Assembly (NCBI GenBank): GCA_038236965.1
Contig: JBBRZF010000079.1
Location: forward strand, 1-14,196
Source of the DNA: JBBRZF01 sp038236965
GTDB taxonomy: Bacteria; Acidobacteriota; Terriglobia; Terriglobales; Acidobacteriaceae
Length of the DNA stretch: 14,196 nt
Direction: 5' to 3'
Made by a program: the position numbers and the translations under genes. The notes under the pieces were generated by a model that saw only the letters and a program-made list of their open reading frames with translations, made no database searches and had not been told where the DNA came from. Below, in pieces: positions 7,071-13,140 of this stretch. Position 1 is the stretch's first letter; the number at the start of each line of letters is the position of its first letter.

Positions 7071-7090
7071 GAAAATCCCGGGAGGCAACA

Positions 7091-7120
7091 AGAAAAAGGA
7101 CACGCACACGGCGCGTCCTT
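7091..7120 (-). terminator. Intrinsic terminator of the cNMP-domain gene
   Basis: On the minus strand, AAGGACGCGC-CGTGT-GCGTGTCCTT forms a 10-bp stem with one G-U pair, followed at once by TTTCTTG. It lies 28 bases after the stop codon at 7148 and separates that gene from the transcarboxylase operon. Confidence 0.8.
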
Positions 7121-7147
7121 GACGACCCTAAAAACGATTTCAGATTG

Positions 7148-7648
7148 CTATACGCTGCATCCCTGGCACACGCCCAGCAACGAGCATTGCGCGTTGTTGC
7201 AGGACTTCCGATGTTCATGCGTTGCATTGATGACGGCCAGTTCACGGCTCATGATCTCCACGATCTGCATGCATAAGAGCGCGCGATCTTTCAAAAAAGA
7301 GTTCAGCTTCTCGCTATCGATGGAACCGATGCGGCAGTCTTCCATGGCTTCTGCCGTGAATACGTAAGGCAAGGAGCACAAAGTCGCAGGCAGTCCAAGG
7401 ATGGATCCTGGTCCGACTTTGCGTGAGGAGATCTCGACACCATTTTCATTGGTCATGAATAGCCGCGCAGAACCCTCATACACCAGGTAGATGCCTTTTT
7501 GCGCTAGCCCTTGGCGGAAGATGAACTCGCCTTTACTAACCGTCGATTCGATCGCTAGCGGACGCAATTGTTCCTGTAACTCGGGTTGCGCCTGAAAGGC
7601 CAGGTTCACCGCTTCATTTTCTGCCCGATTTACAAATTGGGAAGACAC
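7148..7648 (-). CDS. Cyclic-nucleotide-binding-domain protein lacking HTH, with Cys-rich tail
   Basis: 166 residues from GTG 7648, chosen because AGGAGG lies 8 bases upstream; a longer in-frame extension has no such support. The body is one CRP/FNR-type effector domain: GEFIFRQGLAQKGIYLVYEG, ARLFMTNENGVEI, GPGSILGLPATLC, FTAEAMEDCRIGSID. A dimerisation-like helix follows (about 115-140). Where a CRP regulator would have a winged helix for DNA binding, this protein stops after a tail with C150, C155, C161 and C164 (CX4CX5CX2C). The canonical phosphate-binding Arg of cAMP receptors is not evident, so the ligand may not be cAMP. I infer a sensor or adaptor that may bind metal or Fe-S through the tail, not a DNA-binding regulator. 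It has its own terminator and sits just upstream of the transcarboxylase operon, on the same strand. Confidence 0.85.
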   Translation of the reverse strand: MSSQFVNRAENEAVNLAFQAQPELQEQLRPLAIESTVSKGEFIFRQGLAQKGIYLVYEGSARLFMTNENGVEISSRKVGPGSILGLPATLCSLPYVFTAEAMEDCRIGSIDSEKLNSFLKDRALLCMQIVEIMSRELAVINATHEHRKSCNNAQCSLLGVCQGCSV

Positions 7649-7701
7649 GTTCACTCCCTCCTGCCGGTATATTGTTTTACGGCATGGATAAAACATTGAC
7701 C

Positions 7702-7717
7702 TGTGATGTTCATCACA
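7702..7717. promoter_or_regulatory. Perfect CRP/FNR-superfamily-type palindrome
   Basis: TGTGATGTTCATCACA is a perfect TGTGA-N6-TCACA dyad. It is centred 62 bases before the GTG of the cNMP-domain gene and about 65 before the ATG of the divergent methyltransferase gene. It fits a site for a full-length CRP/FNR-family regulator encoded elsewhere, since the neighbouring cNMP protein has no DNA-binding domain. Its distance to poor -10 candidates (minus-strand TAAAAC or CAATAT near 7669-7679) would suit activation of the cNMP gene. Confidence 0.6.
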
Positions 7718-7774
7718 CCCACGAGTGACATACTCTCCAGCCCGCACCCCTCAACCTGTATCCTTAAGCACAAG

Positions 7775-8740
7775 ATGCAATTGCCCCATGCGCTCCAAGA
7801 GGCCCTGGAAGTCGAGATCACTGCCGCGCAAGGCTCGCCGGCAGCGCTGGCGTCGGCCAGTTCGAGACTGAGCGCGCGCTATCTCGACGGCGATTTCGCC
7901 GGAGTGTTCTCCGCGCCCCAGATGCGCGCCGCCTATCTGGCCGTCCGATTCCCCGCGACCTACTGCTCTAACGCCCGTGTCTTTCGAGACATACATGATG
8001 CCGCGCCCGACTTTGCGCCGCGCGCGGTGCTCGACCTCGGCGCCGGACCTGGAACCTCCACCTTCGCCGCCGCCGCCGAATTCCCATCGCTGGAGCGGGC
8101 TACCCTCGTCGAGCGCGACGCCTCCCTCATCGACATCGGCCGGCGTCTGGCTCCCGTGGCGACGAGTCTCAGGACAGACTGGCTCCGCTCCGACCTTGCA
8201 TCCGGGCTCTCGGATGTTCCCGCGCACGACCTTGTACTCATCTCCTACACTGTCGGCGAATTCGCGTCCGGCGCGGCCAACGCTCTCGTCTCCCGCGCCT
8301 GGCGTCTTGCATCCTCGGTGCTCGTCATCGTGGAACCGGGTACGCCGAAGAATTTCGAGCGCCTCATCGCCATTCGGCGCAGCCTCGTCAGCGCCGGAGC
8401 CCATCTGGTAGCGCCCTGTCCTCATCACCAAGAATGTCCCATGTGGGCCGCTCAGGATTGGTGCCACTTCTCGCAACGGATTGAGCGCACGGCAGTTCAT
8501 CGCAGGCTCAAACAGGGCTCGCTCGGCTACGAGGACGAGAAGTTCTCCTATCTGGTTGCAGCCAAACAGCCTATCGGGCAGGCGGCTGCGCGCATCGTCC
8601 GCCATACCAAGAAGAACCCCGGTCATGTCCAGTTCCAGCTCTGCACTCCCCAGGGCTTGCAGCGCCAGACCGTGGGCAAGTCTCAAGGCGAACGCTATCG
8701 CGCCGCCCGGAAAAGCGAATGGGGAGATTCCTGGGAGTAA
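7775..8740 (+). CDS. Rsm22-like class I SAM-dependent methyltransferase with four-Cys motif
   Basis: 321 residues. The SAM-binding motif I is clear: VLDLGAGPGTSTFAAA (glycine-rich loop at about 87-94), followed by acidic LVERDASLIDIG. The second half has the Rsm22/METTL17 signature: PCPHHQECPM, DWCHFSQRI, YEDEKFSYLV and RKSEWGDSW. Cysteines C215, C221, C230 and C290 are placed as the four ligands described for the Fe-S cluster of mitochondrial Rsm22/METTL17, a small-ribosomal-subunit assembly factor. The bacterial role is inferred to be ribosome-related; a methyl acceptor cannot be read from sequence. I chose ATG 7775 because the protein fold starts there. The longer frame from 7703 runs through the palindrome and does not look like protein. 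No good ribosome-binding site is visible before the ATG. Confidence 0.85.
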   Translation: MQLPHALQEALEVEITAAQGSPAALASASSRLSARYLDGDFAGVFSAPQMRAAYLAVRFPATYCSNARVFRDIHDAAPDFAPRAVLDLGAGPGTSTFAAAAEFPSLERATLVERDASLIDIGRRLAPVATSLRTDWLRSDLASGLSDVPAHDLVLISYTVGEFASGAANALVSRAWRLASSVLVIVEPGTPKNFERLIAIRRSLVSAGAHLVAPCPHHQECPMWAAQDWCHFSQRIERTAVHRRLKQGSLGYEDEKFSYLVAAKQPIGQAAARIVRHTKKNPGHVQFQLCTPQGLQRQTVGKSQGERYRAARKSEWGDSWE

Positions 8741-8880
8741 CGCTTGCAGTCCCCAACCGCCAGAAAAATTCTTTACGCGTGGTAAACTCCTTCTTGCCAA
8801 GAGCTTGCATAATTTGAGATGGTAGAGGGCCAGAGCAGTTCAGTACCTCGTATTGCGATTATGTCGACGGAGCAGAGGAA

Positions 8881-9216
8881 ATGACCAAAGCGGATTTGAT
8901 CGAAGAAGTATCGCGACTCGCGGAACTCACGCGCAAAGATAGCGAAGTCATCGTCGAGACCATCTTTGACAGCGTGGTTCGCTCTCTGCGATCCGGCGAC
9001 AAAATCGAGATCCGCGGCTTCGGCAGCTTCCGGACCCGTCAGCGCAAGCCTCGCGTGGGACGCAATCCCAAAACTGGCGACCGCGTCGAAGTGCCCGCCA
9101 AAAAAATTCCATTCTTCAAGCCCAGCAAGGAGTTGAAAGACATGGTCAACGTTTCCGACCAGAACTCCACGGCCGCCGCTCTGCCCCAAACTCCGGCTGG
9201 CGAAGGCCACTCCTAA
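8881..9216 (+). CDS. HU/IHF-family nucleoid DNA-binding protein
   Basis: 111 residues, with the full HU fold in the first ~90: MTKADLIEEVSRLAELTRKD, IVETIFDSVVRSL, then the DNA-intercalating beta arm IEIRGFGSFRTRQRKPRVGRNPKTG and the family-typical RNPKTG, followed by VEVPAKKIPFFKPSKELKDMV. Proline at the arm tip is replaced by the KPRVGRNP form. A 20-residue Ser/Ala/Pro-rich tail follows the usual C-terminus. It bends and compacts DNA as a dimer; HU versus IHF-like use cannot be settled here. ATG 8881 is preceded by GGAG at 8 bases. It ends 20 bases before a very strong terminator hairpin. Confidence 0.95.
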   Translation: MTKADLIEEVSRLAELTRKDSEVIVETIFDSVVRSLRSGDKIEIRGFGSFRTRQRKPRVGRNPKTGDRVEVPAKKIPFFKPSKELKDMVNVSDQNSTAAALPQTPAGEGHS

Positions 9217-9235
9217 AGTTTTTGGAGCTCTAACA

Positions 9236-9278
9236 TCAATAGAAATGGCGAGCTGAAATAGCTCGCCATTTCTATTGA
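9236..9278. terminator. Very strong bidirectional terminator hairpin
   Basis: A perfect 19-bp stem (9236-9254 with 9260-9278; arm core AGAAATGGCGAGCT) closes a GAAAT loop. It lies between the convergent HU gene (+) and PgeF-family gene (-). The A/T-rich outer end of the stem supplies short U-runs in both directions, so it should stop both transcripts. Confidence 0.85.
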
Positions 9279-9324
9279 AAGCCGTGGTCTTCCTCTCTGA
9301 ACTTCGTAGCGCGGATTCAGCAAC

Positions 9325-10353
9325 TTACCGTCGTATTCCCACCACCGCCATCATCCTGCCCGTCACTCTTTCCACCCTGTGCGAAAAGAACAAGTCCGTG
9401 CGGCACGATGTGCATTGTGCTAGCGCAGTGATGTTCGTTTCCGGGACGCCCGCGTCGCGCAACTGAAACCGATTTGCTTTTACCAGGTCGAGGTGCGGAC
9501 TAGAAGCGGCATCGCCGTGTCCGGGAGCGCGCTGATTCAAGAACAGCAACGGGTACTTCAGATGCAATGAGTGTGAGTCGAAGACTTCTTCGAACAGCTC
9601 CTGCGAATAAACGAATTGTGTCGCGAACTCGTCGATCACCTCGTCGCCCACTTCGTAACAGCACGGTCCGATTCCCGGGCCTATCGCGGCCATCATTTTC
9701 GCGGGGTCGCTGCCGAACTGCCGACGCATTTCCCCGACACCTTTCTGCACGATTCGCTGCAGAGTGCCACGCCAGCCTGCGTGGAATACGCCGACAGCCC
9801 GCTTCACCGGATCCACTATCATCACGGGAATGCAGTCTGCGGTCTTTACCGCCAACAGCACTCCGGGAGTGTTGGTGATCAGGCCGTCGCCTGCCGTCGG
9901 CACCTCGCCCGCCTTGGTAACGCGGTGGATGATGCCGGAATGGATCTGCCTCATGTTGACGATGGGCCATGCGCGACCTTTGGAGTCAACCGCACCCACC
10001 GCGCTCGCAAAACGCTGTCGGTTCGCTGCGACATTGGCCTTGGTGTCTTCCGCCGTGATGCCGAGGTTGAGCGCGCCTCCGCCGTATTCTTTGGAAACGC
10101 CGCCGGGGCGCGTGCTGAAGCCGTGAATCAGCCATGCGAGTTTCGCCAGAGGCTCGGCCGTCAAGACTTGCAGTTCGCCTTTTTTCGGACTCGGCTTGGC
10201 GTGTTCCAAATCGCGTTTTGCGCGCTGCTTCTTGATGGCGTACGGCGCCGGGTCCGGCTTTTTGGGAGCCTTGTAGCCAGCCTCCGCGAAGCTGGCTTCC
10301 AGCTTGCGACTTAGCTTTTTGGGTGGTCTGGGTTTTAAAGTCTTTGAGGGCAC
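9325..10353 (-). CDS. pgeF: PgeF/YfiH-family laccase-domain protein (purine nucleoside phosphorylase / peptidoglycan editing factor)
   Basis: 342 residues. The C-terminal ~275 residues form the complete YfiH/YlmD fold: IHGFSTRPGGVS, MRQIHSG with H138, VKTADCIPVMIVD with C174, VFHAGWRGT with H191, AIGPGIGPCCYEVGDEV, HLDLVKANRFQL and CTSCRTDLFFSHR. H138, C174 and H191 are the metal/catalytic ligands of the family. Members act on purine nucleosides and, in E. coli, remove wrongly incorporated residues from peptidoglycan precursors. The first ~65 residues are a Lys/Pro-rich, probably disordered extension not typical of the family. The start is a GTG without a visible ribosome-binding site; GATAAT ends three bases upstream, so a leaderless start is possible and the true start is uncertain. 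There is no downstream partner; it converges on HU. Confidence 0.9.
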   Translation of the reverse strand: MPSKTLKPRPPKKLSRKLEASFAEAGYKAPKKPDPAPYAIKKQRAKRDLEHAKPSPKKGELQVLTAEPLAKLAWLIHGFSTRPGGVSKEYGGGALNLGITAEDTKANVAANRQRFASAVGAVDSKGRAWPIVNMRQIHSGIIHRVTKAGEVPTAGDGLITNTPGVLLAVKTADCIPVMIVDPVKRAVGVFHAGWRGTLQRIVQKGVGEMRRQFGSDPAKMMAAIGPGIGPCCYEVGDEVIDEFATQFVYSQELFEEVFDSHSLHLKYPLLFLNQRAPGHGDAASSPHLDLVKANRFQLRDAGVPETNITALAQCTSCRTDLFFSHRVERVTGRMMAVVGIRR

Positions 10354-10376
10354 AGTATTATCTTAACGGAAACATC

Positions 10377-10411
10377 GGCTCGCTTTGCGCTCGCTCACTC
10401 GCTCCCGCGCT
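10377..10411. repeat. GCTCGCT-type low-complexity stretch
   Basis: The sequence between the divergent PgeF-family and 118-aa genes contains several overlapping copies of GCTCGC (GCTCGCTTTGCGCTCGCTC, ACTCGCTCCCGCGC). It is non-coding and lies within a 130-base promoter region. No clear dyad stands out. Confidence 0.5.
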
Positions 10412-10443
10412 TTCTAGGCAGCAACTCTCCTTAAAGCAATCAT

Positions 10444-10473
10444 TTGCCCAGCCTCAGGGGCGTGGAATATAGT
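10444..10473 (+). promoter_or_regulatory. Candidate promoter of the 118-aa gene
   Basis: TTGCCC (10444-10449) and TATAGT (10468-10473) are 18 bases apart, 10 bases before ATG 10484. Transcription would start about 4 bases before the ATG, i.e. an almost leaderless mRNA, which agrees with the lack of a ribosome-binding site there. Picked by eye. Confidence 0.4.
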
Positions 10474-10483
10474 TCTAAACGGT

Positions 10484-10840
10484 ATGTATGATGATTTTTT
10501 AGCGAACGATCGCTGGAGTGGCAAACAGGTACATTGCTCCTACCAGGCTCTGATAATGGCCATCGCAACCCGTCACGCGGATGCGGTGGATGTGAAATTC
10601 CTCATCGACCAACGTCCCGTCTGGATCGCCTTGCCTCACCCTGCTTGGGGTGAATACAACCGCCAGACTGGAAAGGTCATAACCGATCCTCTCGCTGCAC
10701 AGATCGCAGGACATTTTCTAAAATCCGCCATTGAGAACGGCGAAGAAGACGGACGCGAGATGTACACGCTTACCCTCGTCGAATGTCTTGATCACCTCAA
10801 TGCCGTAGTGAACGAACACGCAGTCGCAGCTCGGAAATAA
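10484..10840 (+). CDS. Hypothetical protein upstream of PEPCK
   Basis: 118 residues, not recognised. It has a soluble, mixed alpha/beta look without signal peptide, membrane helix or Cys motif. Visible segments are CSYQALIMAIATRHADAVDVKF, split here by an Ala-rich helix, WIALPHPAWGEYNRQTG with aromatic/His residues, ITDPLAAQIAGHFLKSAIENG, and a C-terminal helix YTLTLVECLDHLNAVVNEH. The frame is intact, has codon usage like its neighbours, and begins just after a plausible promoter. The ATG lacks a ribosome-binding site. The PEPCK gene begins 67 bases after the TAA with no hairpin between, so the two may be co-transcribed. Function unknown; a small regulatory or accessory role near pckG would be speculation. 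Confidence 0.65.
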   Translation: MYDDFLANDRWSGKQVHCSYQALIMAIATRHADAVDVKFLIDQRPVWIALPHPAWGEYNRQTGKVITDPLAAQIAGHFLKSAIENGEEDGREMYTLTLVECLDHLNAVVNEHAVAARK

Positions 10841-10907
10841 TTTGGCACGACCCGTATTTCAGGCCCTGTTCATCAGAAGATTCCGCATTGATACAAGAGA
10901 GGCAAAT

Positions 10908-12746
10908 ATGTCCAGCCTTACCGATGTAAACGAGCAGACCGCGGTTGCGACCGACGGCAAGACGACACATAACAAGCTCGCGCAGTGGGTCCAGGAAGTA
11001 GCCCAGCTCACCAAGCCTGATCAAGTTTATTGGTGTAATGGCTCCAACTCCGAATATCAGGAGATGCTTCGCCTTATGGTGCATTCCGGCAGCGCCATCT
11101 GGCTTAACCAGGAAAAGCGCCCCAACAGTATCTTCGTTCGCTCCACTCCCGCCGACGTCGCGCGCGTGGAAGACCGCACCTACATCTGCTCGCTGAAGCA
11201 GGAAGACGCAGGCCCGACCAACAACTGGCGCGACCCGCAGGAGATGAAAGCTGTCCTATCGAAGCTTTACGCGGGCGCAATGACGGGACGCACCCTTTAC
11301 GTCATTCCTTATTCCATGGGACCCATCGGGTCGCCGATAGCCAATATCGGTGTCGAACTGACGGACTCGCCCTACGTGGTCGCCAACATGCACATCATGG
11401 CGCGCGTGGGAACCCGCGTCCTCGACGTACTTGGTACCGATGGCGAATTCGTTCGCGGATTGCACACCGTGGGCGCGCCGCTGCAGGCTGCTGAAGCCGA
11501 TATGCCGTGGCCGAACAATGCTACGGAAAAATACATCTGCCACTTCCCCGAGACTCGCGAGATATGGTCCTACGGTTCCGGCTACGGCGGCAACGCACTG
11601 TTGGGCAAGAAGTGTCACGCCCTTCGCATCGCATCCGTCCAGGCGCGCGACGAAGGCTGGATGGCCGAGCACATGCTCATCCTCAAGATCACCAATCCTG
11701 AGGGCAAGGTGAAGTTCATGACCGGCGCATTCCCGTCGGCCTGCGGCAAGACCAATCTCGCCATGCTGATTCCCACCATCCCCGGATGGAAGGTGGAGAC
11801 GGTTGGCGACGATATCGCGTGGATGAAGTTCGGCGCCGATGGACGTCTCTACGCCATCAATCCGGAACACGGATTCTTCGGCGTCGCTCCCGGCACCAGC
11901 ATGCTTTCGAACGCGAACGCCATACTGACGGCCTCCAGGAATTCCATCTTCACCAACTGCGCGCTCACCGAAGATGGCGACGTCTGGTGGGAGGGAATGA
12001 CCGACAAGAAACCCGCGCACCTTACCGATTGGTTGCGTCGTCCGTGGACGCCGGAAAGTGGCCGCAAAGCCGCCCATCCGAATGCGCGCTTCACCACGCC
12101 TGCCAGCCAGTGCCCGGTCATCGCGCCCGAATGGGAAGACCCAAAAGGCGTGCCCATCGATGCCATCCTTTTCGGTGGACGCCGCGCAAGCGTCGTTCCC
12201 CTGGTGACGGAAGCCTTCAACTGGCAGCACGGAACATTCCTCGGCGCTACCGTCAGCAGCGAAACCACTGCGGCCGCCGCCGGAAAAGTCGGACAGCTTC
12301 GCCGCGATCCCATGGCAATGCTGCCCTTCTGCGGCTACAACATGGGCGACTACTTCGCGCATTACATCAAGATGGGCCAGCACGAAGGCGCGAAGATGCC
12401 CAAGGTTTATTACGTCAACTGGTTCCGTCAGGATGAGAACAACAAGTTCATCTGGCCGGGCTATGGCGAAAACAGCCGCGTGCTCAAATGGATCTTCGAA
12501 CGTTGCGACGGCGCGCAGAATGCCATGGAAACTCCCATCGGCAACCTGCCCGCTCCCAGCGCGCTCGACCTCAGCGGTCTCAACGTGCCGGCTTCCAGCA
12601 TGGCGCAGTTGCTGCACGTCGATACCGAAGGATGGCTTGCGGAAGTCCCGCTCATCCGTCAGCACCTGGAGAAGTTCGGCTCGCACCTTCCCAAGGAACT
12701 TACCGACGAAGTCGATAACCTTGAGAAGCGCCTGAAGTCTAAATAG
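10908..12746 (+). CDS. pckG: Phosphoenolpyruvate carboxykinase (GTP)
   Basis: 612 residues, normal for the GTP-dependent class. It catalyses oxaloacetate + GTP = PEP + GDP + CO2 in the cytoplasm, the entry to gluconeogenesis (or the reverse, anaplerotic direction). Motifs: YVIPYSMGPIGSP; the P-loop GAFPSACGKTN (273-283) with the hyper-reactive C279 and K281; the metal/nucleotide segment VGDDIAWMKF; INPEHGFFGVAPGT; NSIFTNCALTEDGDVWWEGM; FGGRR; EAFNWQHGTFLGATVSSET; FCGYNMGDYFAHYIKM; NWFRQDENNKFIWPGYGEN. ATG 10908 is chosen over a TTG frame extension at 10842 because AGAGG lies 7 bases upstream and the usual N-terminus begins there. A hairpin follows the stop. It handles the oxaloacetate that the nearby transcarboxylase can make. 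Confidence 0.97.
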   Translation: MSSLTDVNEQTAVATDGKTTHNKLAQWVQEVAQLTKPDQVYWCNGSNSEYQEMLRLMVHSGSAIWLNQEKRPNSIFVRSTPADVARVEDRTYICSLKQEDAGPTNNWRDPQEMKAVLSKLYAGAMTGRTLYVIPYSMGPIGSPIANIGVELTDSPYVVANMHIMARVGTRVLDVLGTDGEFVRGLHTVGAPLQAAEADMPWPNNATEKYICHFPETREIWSYGSGYGGNALLGKKCHALRIASVQARDEGWMAEHMLILKITNPEGKVKFMTGAFPSACGKTNLAMLIPTIPGWKVETVGDDIAWMKFGADGRLYAINPEHGFFGVAPGTSMLSNANAILTASRNSIFTNCALTEDGDVWWEGMTDKKPAHLTDWLRRPWTPESGRKAAHPNARFTTPASQCPVIAPEWEDPKGVPIDAILFGGRRASVVPLVTEAFNWQHGTFLGATVSSETTAAAAGKVGQLRRDPMAMLPFCGYNMGDYFAHYIKMGQHEGAKMPKVYYVNWFRQDENNKFIWPGYGENSRVLKWIFERCDGAQNAMETPIGNLPAPSALDLSGLNVPASSMAQLLHVDTEGWLAEVPLIRQHLEKFGSHLPKELTDEVDNLEKRLKSK

Positions 12747-12766
12747 TAATTTCCACGCATAACGAC

Positions 12767-12796
12767 AAACGGCGCAGCCTGAGGGCTGCGCCGTTT
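12767..12796. terminator. Hairpin terminator between pckG and the opposing operon
   Basis: A perfect 13-bp stem (AAACGGCGCAGCC / GGCTGCGCCGTTT) closes a TGAG loop 20 bases after the pckG stop. The + strand continues ACTTTGATTCTC, a weak U-tract. It can also serve the converging minus-strand operon. Confidence 0.75.
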
Positions 12797-12807
12797 ACTT
12801 TGATTCT

Positions 12808-12843
12808 CAAAAACCTGCGAAACTTTCGAAACCTCTGAAACCT
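12808..12843. repeat. Four tandem 9-bp units (consensus CTGAAACCT-like)
   Basis: CAAAAACCT, GCGAAACTT, TCGAAACCT and CTGAAACCT follow one another without gaps, then a partial GTTTCTG. On the minus strand the units read AGGTTTCAG, AGGTTTCGA, AAGTTTCGC and AGGTTTTTG. The array is non-coding, between the terminator hairpin and the end of the minus-strand membrane-protein gene. Confidence 0.7.
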
Positions 12844-12857
12844 GTTTCTGCTCTTCC

Positions 12858-13121
12858 CTAGCGTCGCTTGTACGGGTCGGGCGATTCCTCTTCGGAATAC
12901 TCCCGGCGCACCATCTCGTTTTCCTTCGCAACTCCCGCGTCGCCTTTCAACAACACGGGAAGCAATCCGATGAACACGATGGTGAGAAGGCTGCCGAGAA
13001 CTACGCTGACCGTATCTCCCAAGGGTTGCATCCACAACATCGCAACCGCGCTGGCTAGAAGGAGAAGTTCTACGGCCGCTACAAACATGCGGGAAGACCG
13101 CCGCTCTTGGACATTTGCCAT
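12858..13121 (-). CDS. Small two-helix membrane protein, unknown function
   Basis: 87 residues from ATG 13121, which is preceded by AAGGA at 9 bases; a longer in-frame start runs back into the phosphatase gene and is less likely. Two membrane helices are clear: FVAAVELLLLASAVAMLWM (about 13-31) and VSVVLGSLLTIVFIGLLPVL (about 38-57). The C-terminal tail of about 28 residues is charged and acidic (NEMVRREYSEEESPDPYKRR), probably cytoplasmic. It starts 19 bases after the stop of the GAF-SpoIIE phosphatase gene, so it is the downstream gene of the same operon. I do not recognise a family. Confidence 0.7.
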   Translation of the reverse strand: MANVQERRSSRMFVAAVELLLLASAVAMLWMQPLGDTVSVVLGSLLTIVFIGLLPVLLKGDAGVAKENEMVRREYSEEESPDPYKRR

Positions 13122-13140
13122 CAAAGAAGTTCCTTTGCGT

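Noticed and set aside
6948..7367. A 139-codon plus-strand frame across the operon leader and the end of the cNMP-domain gene
   Set aside because: It overlaps the dyads, a terminator and a well-supported minus-strand gene; its translation looks random.
7703..7774. An upstream ATG for the Rsm22-like gene
   Set aside because: The extra 24 residues are encoded by the CRP-type palindrome and promoter region and do not resemble the family N-terminus.
8741..8880. A promoter for the HU gene (CATAAT at 8808-8813)
   Set aside because: No acceptable -35 box lies 16-18 bases upstream, so it cannot be supported beyond a single hexamer.
11256..12686. A 476-codon open frame antisense to pckG
   Set aside because: It lies wholly opposite a strongly conserved gene; such long antisense frames are common in GC-rich DNA, and its translation shows no recognisable fold or ribosome-binding site.
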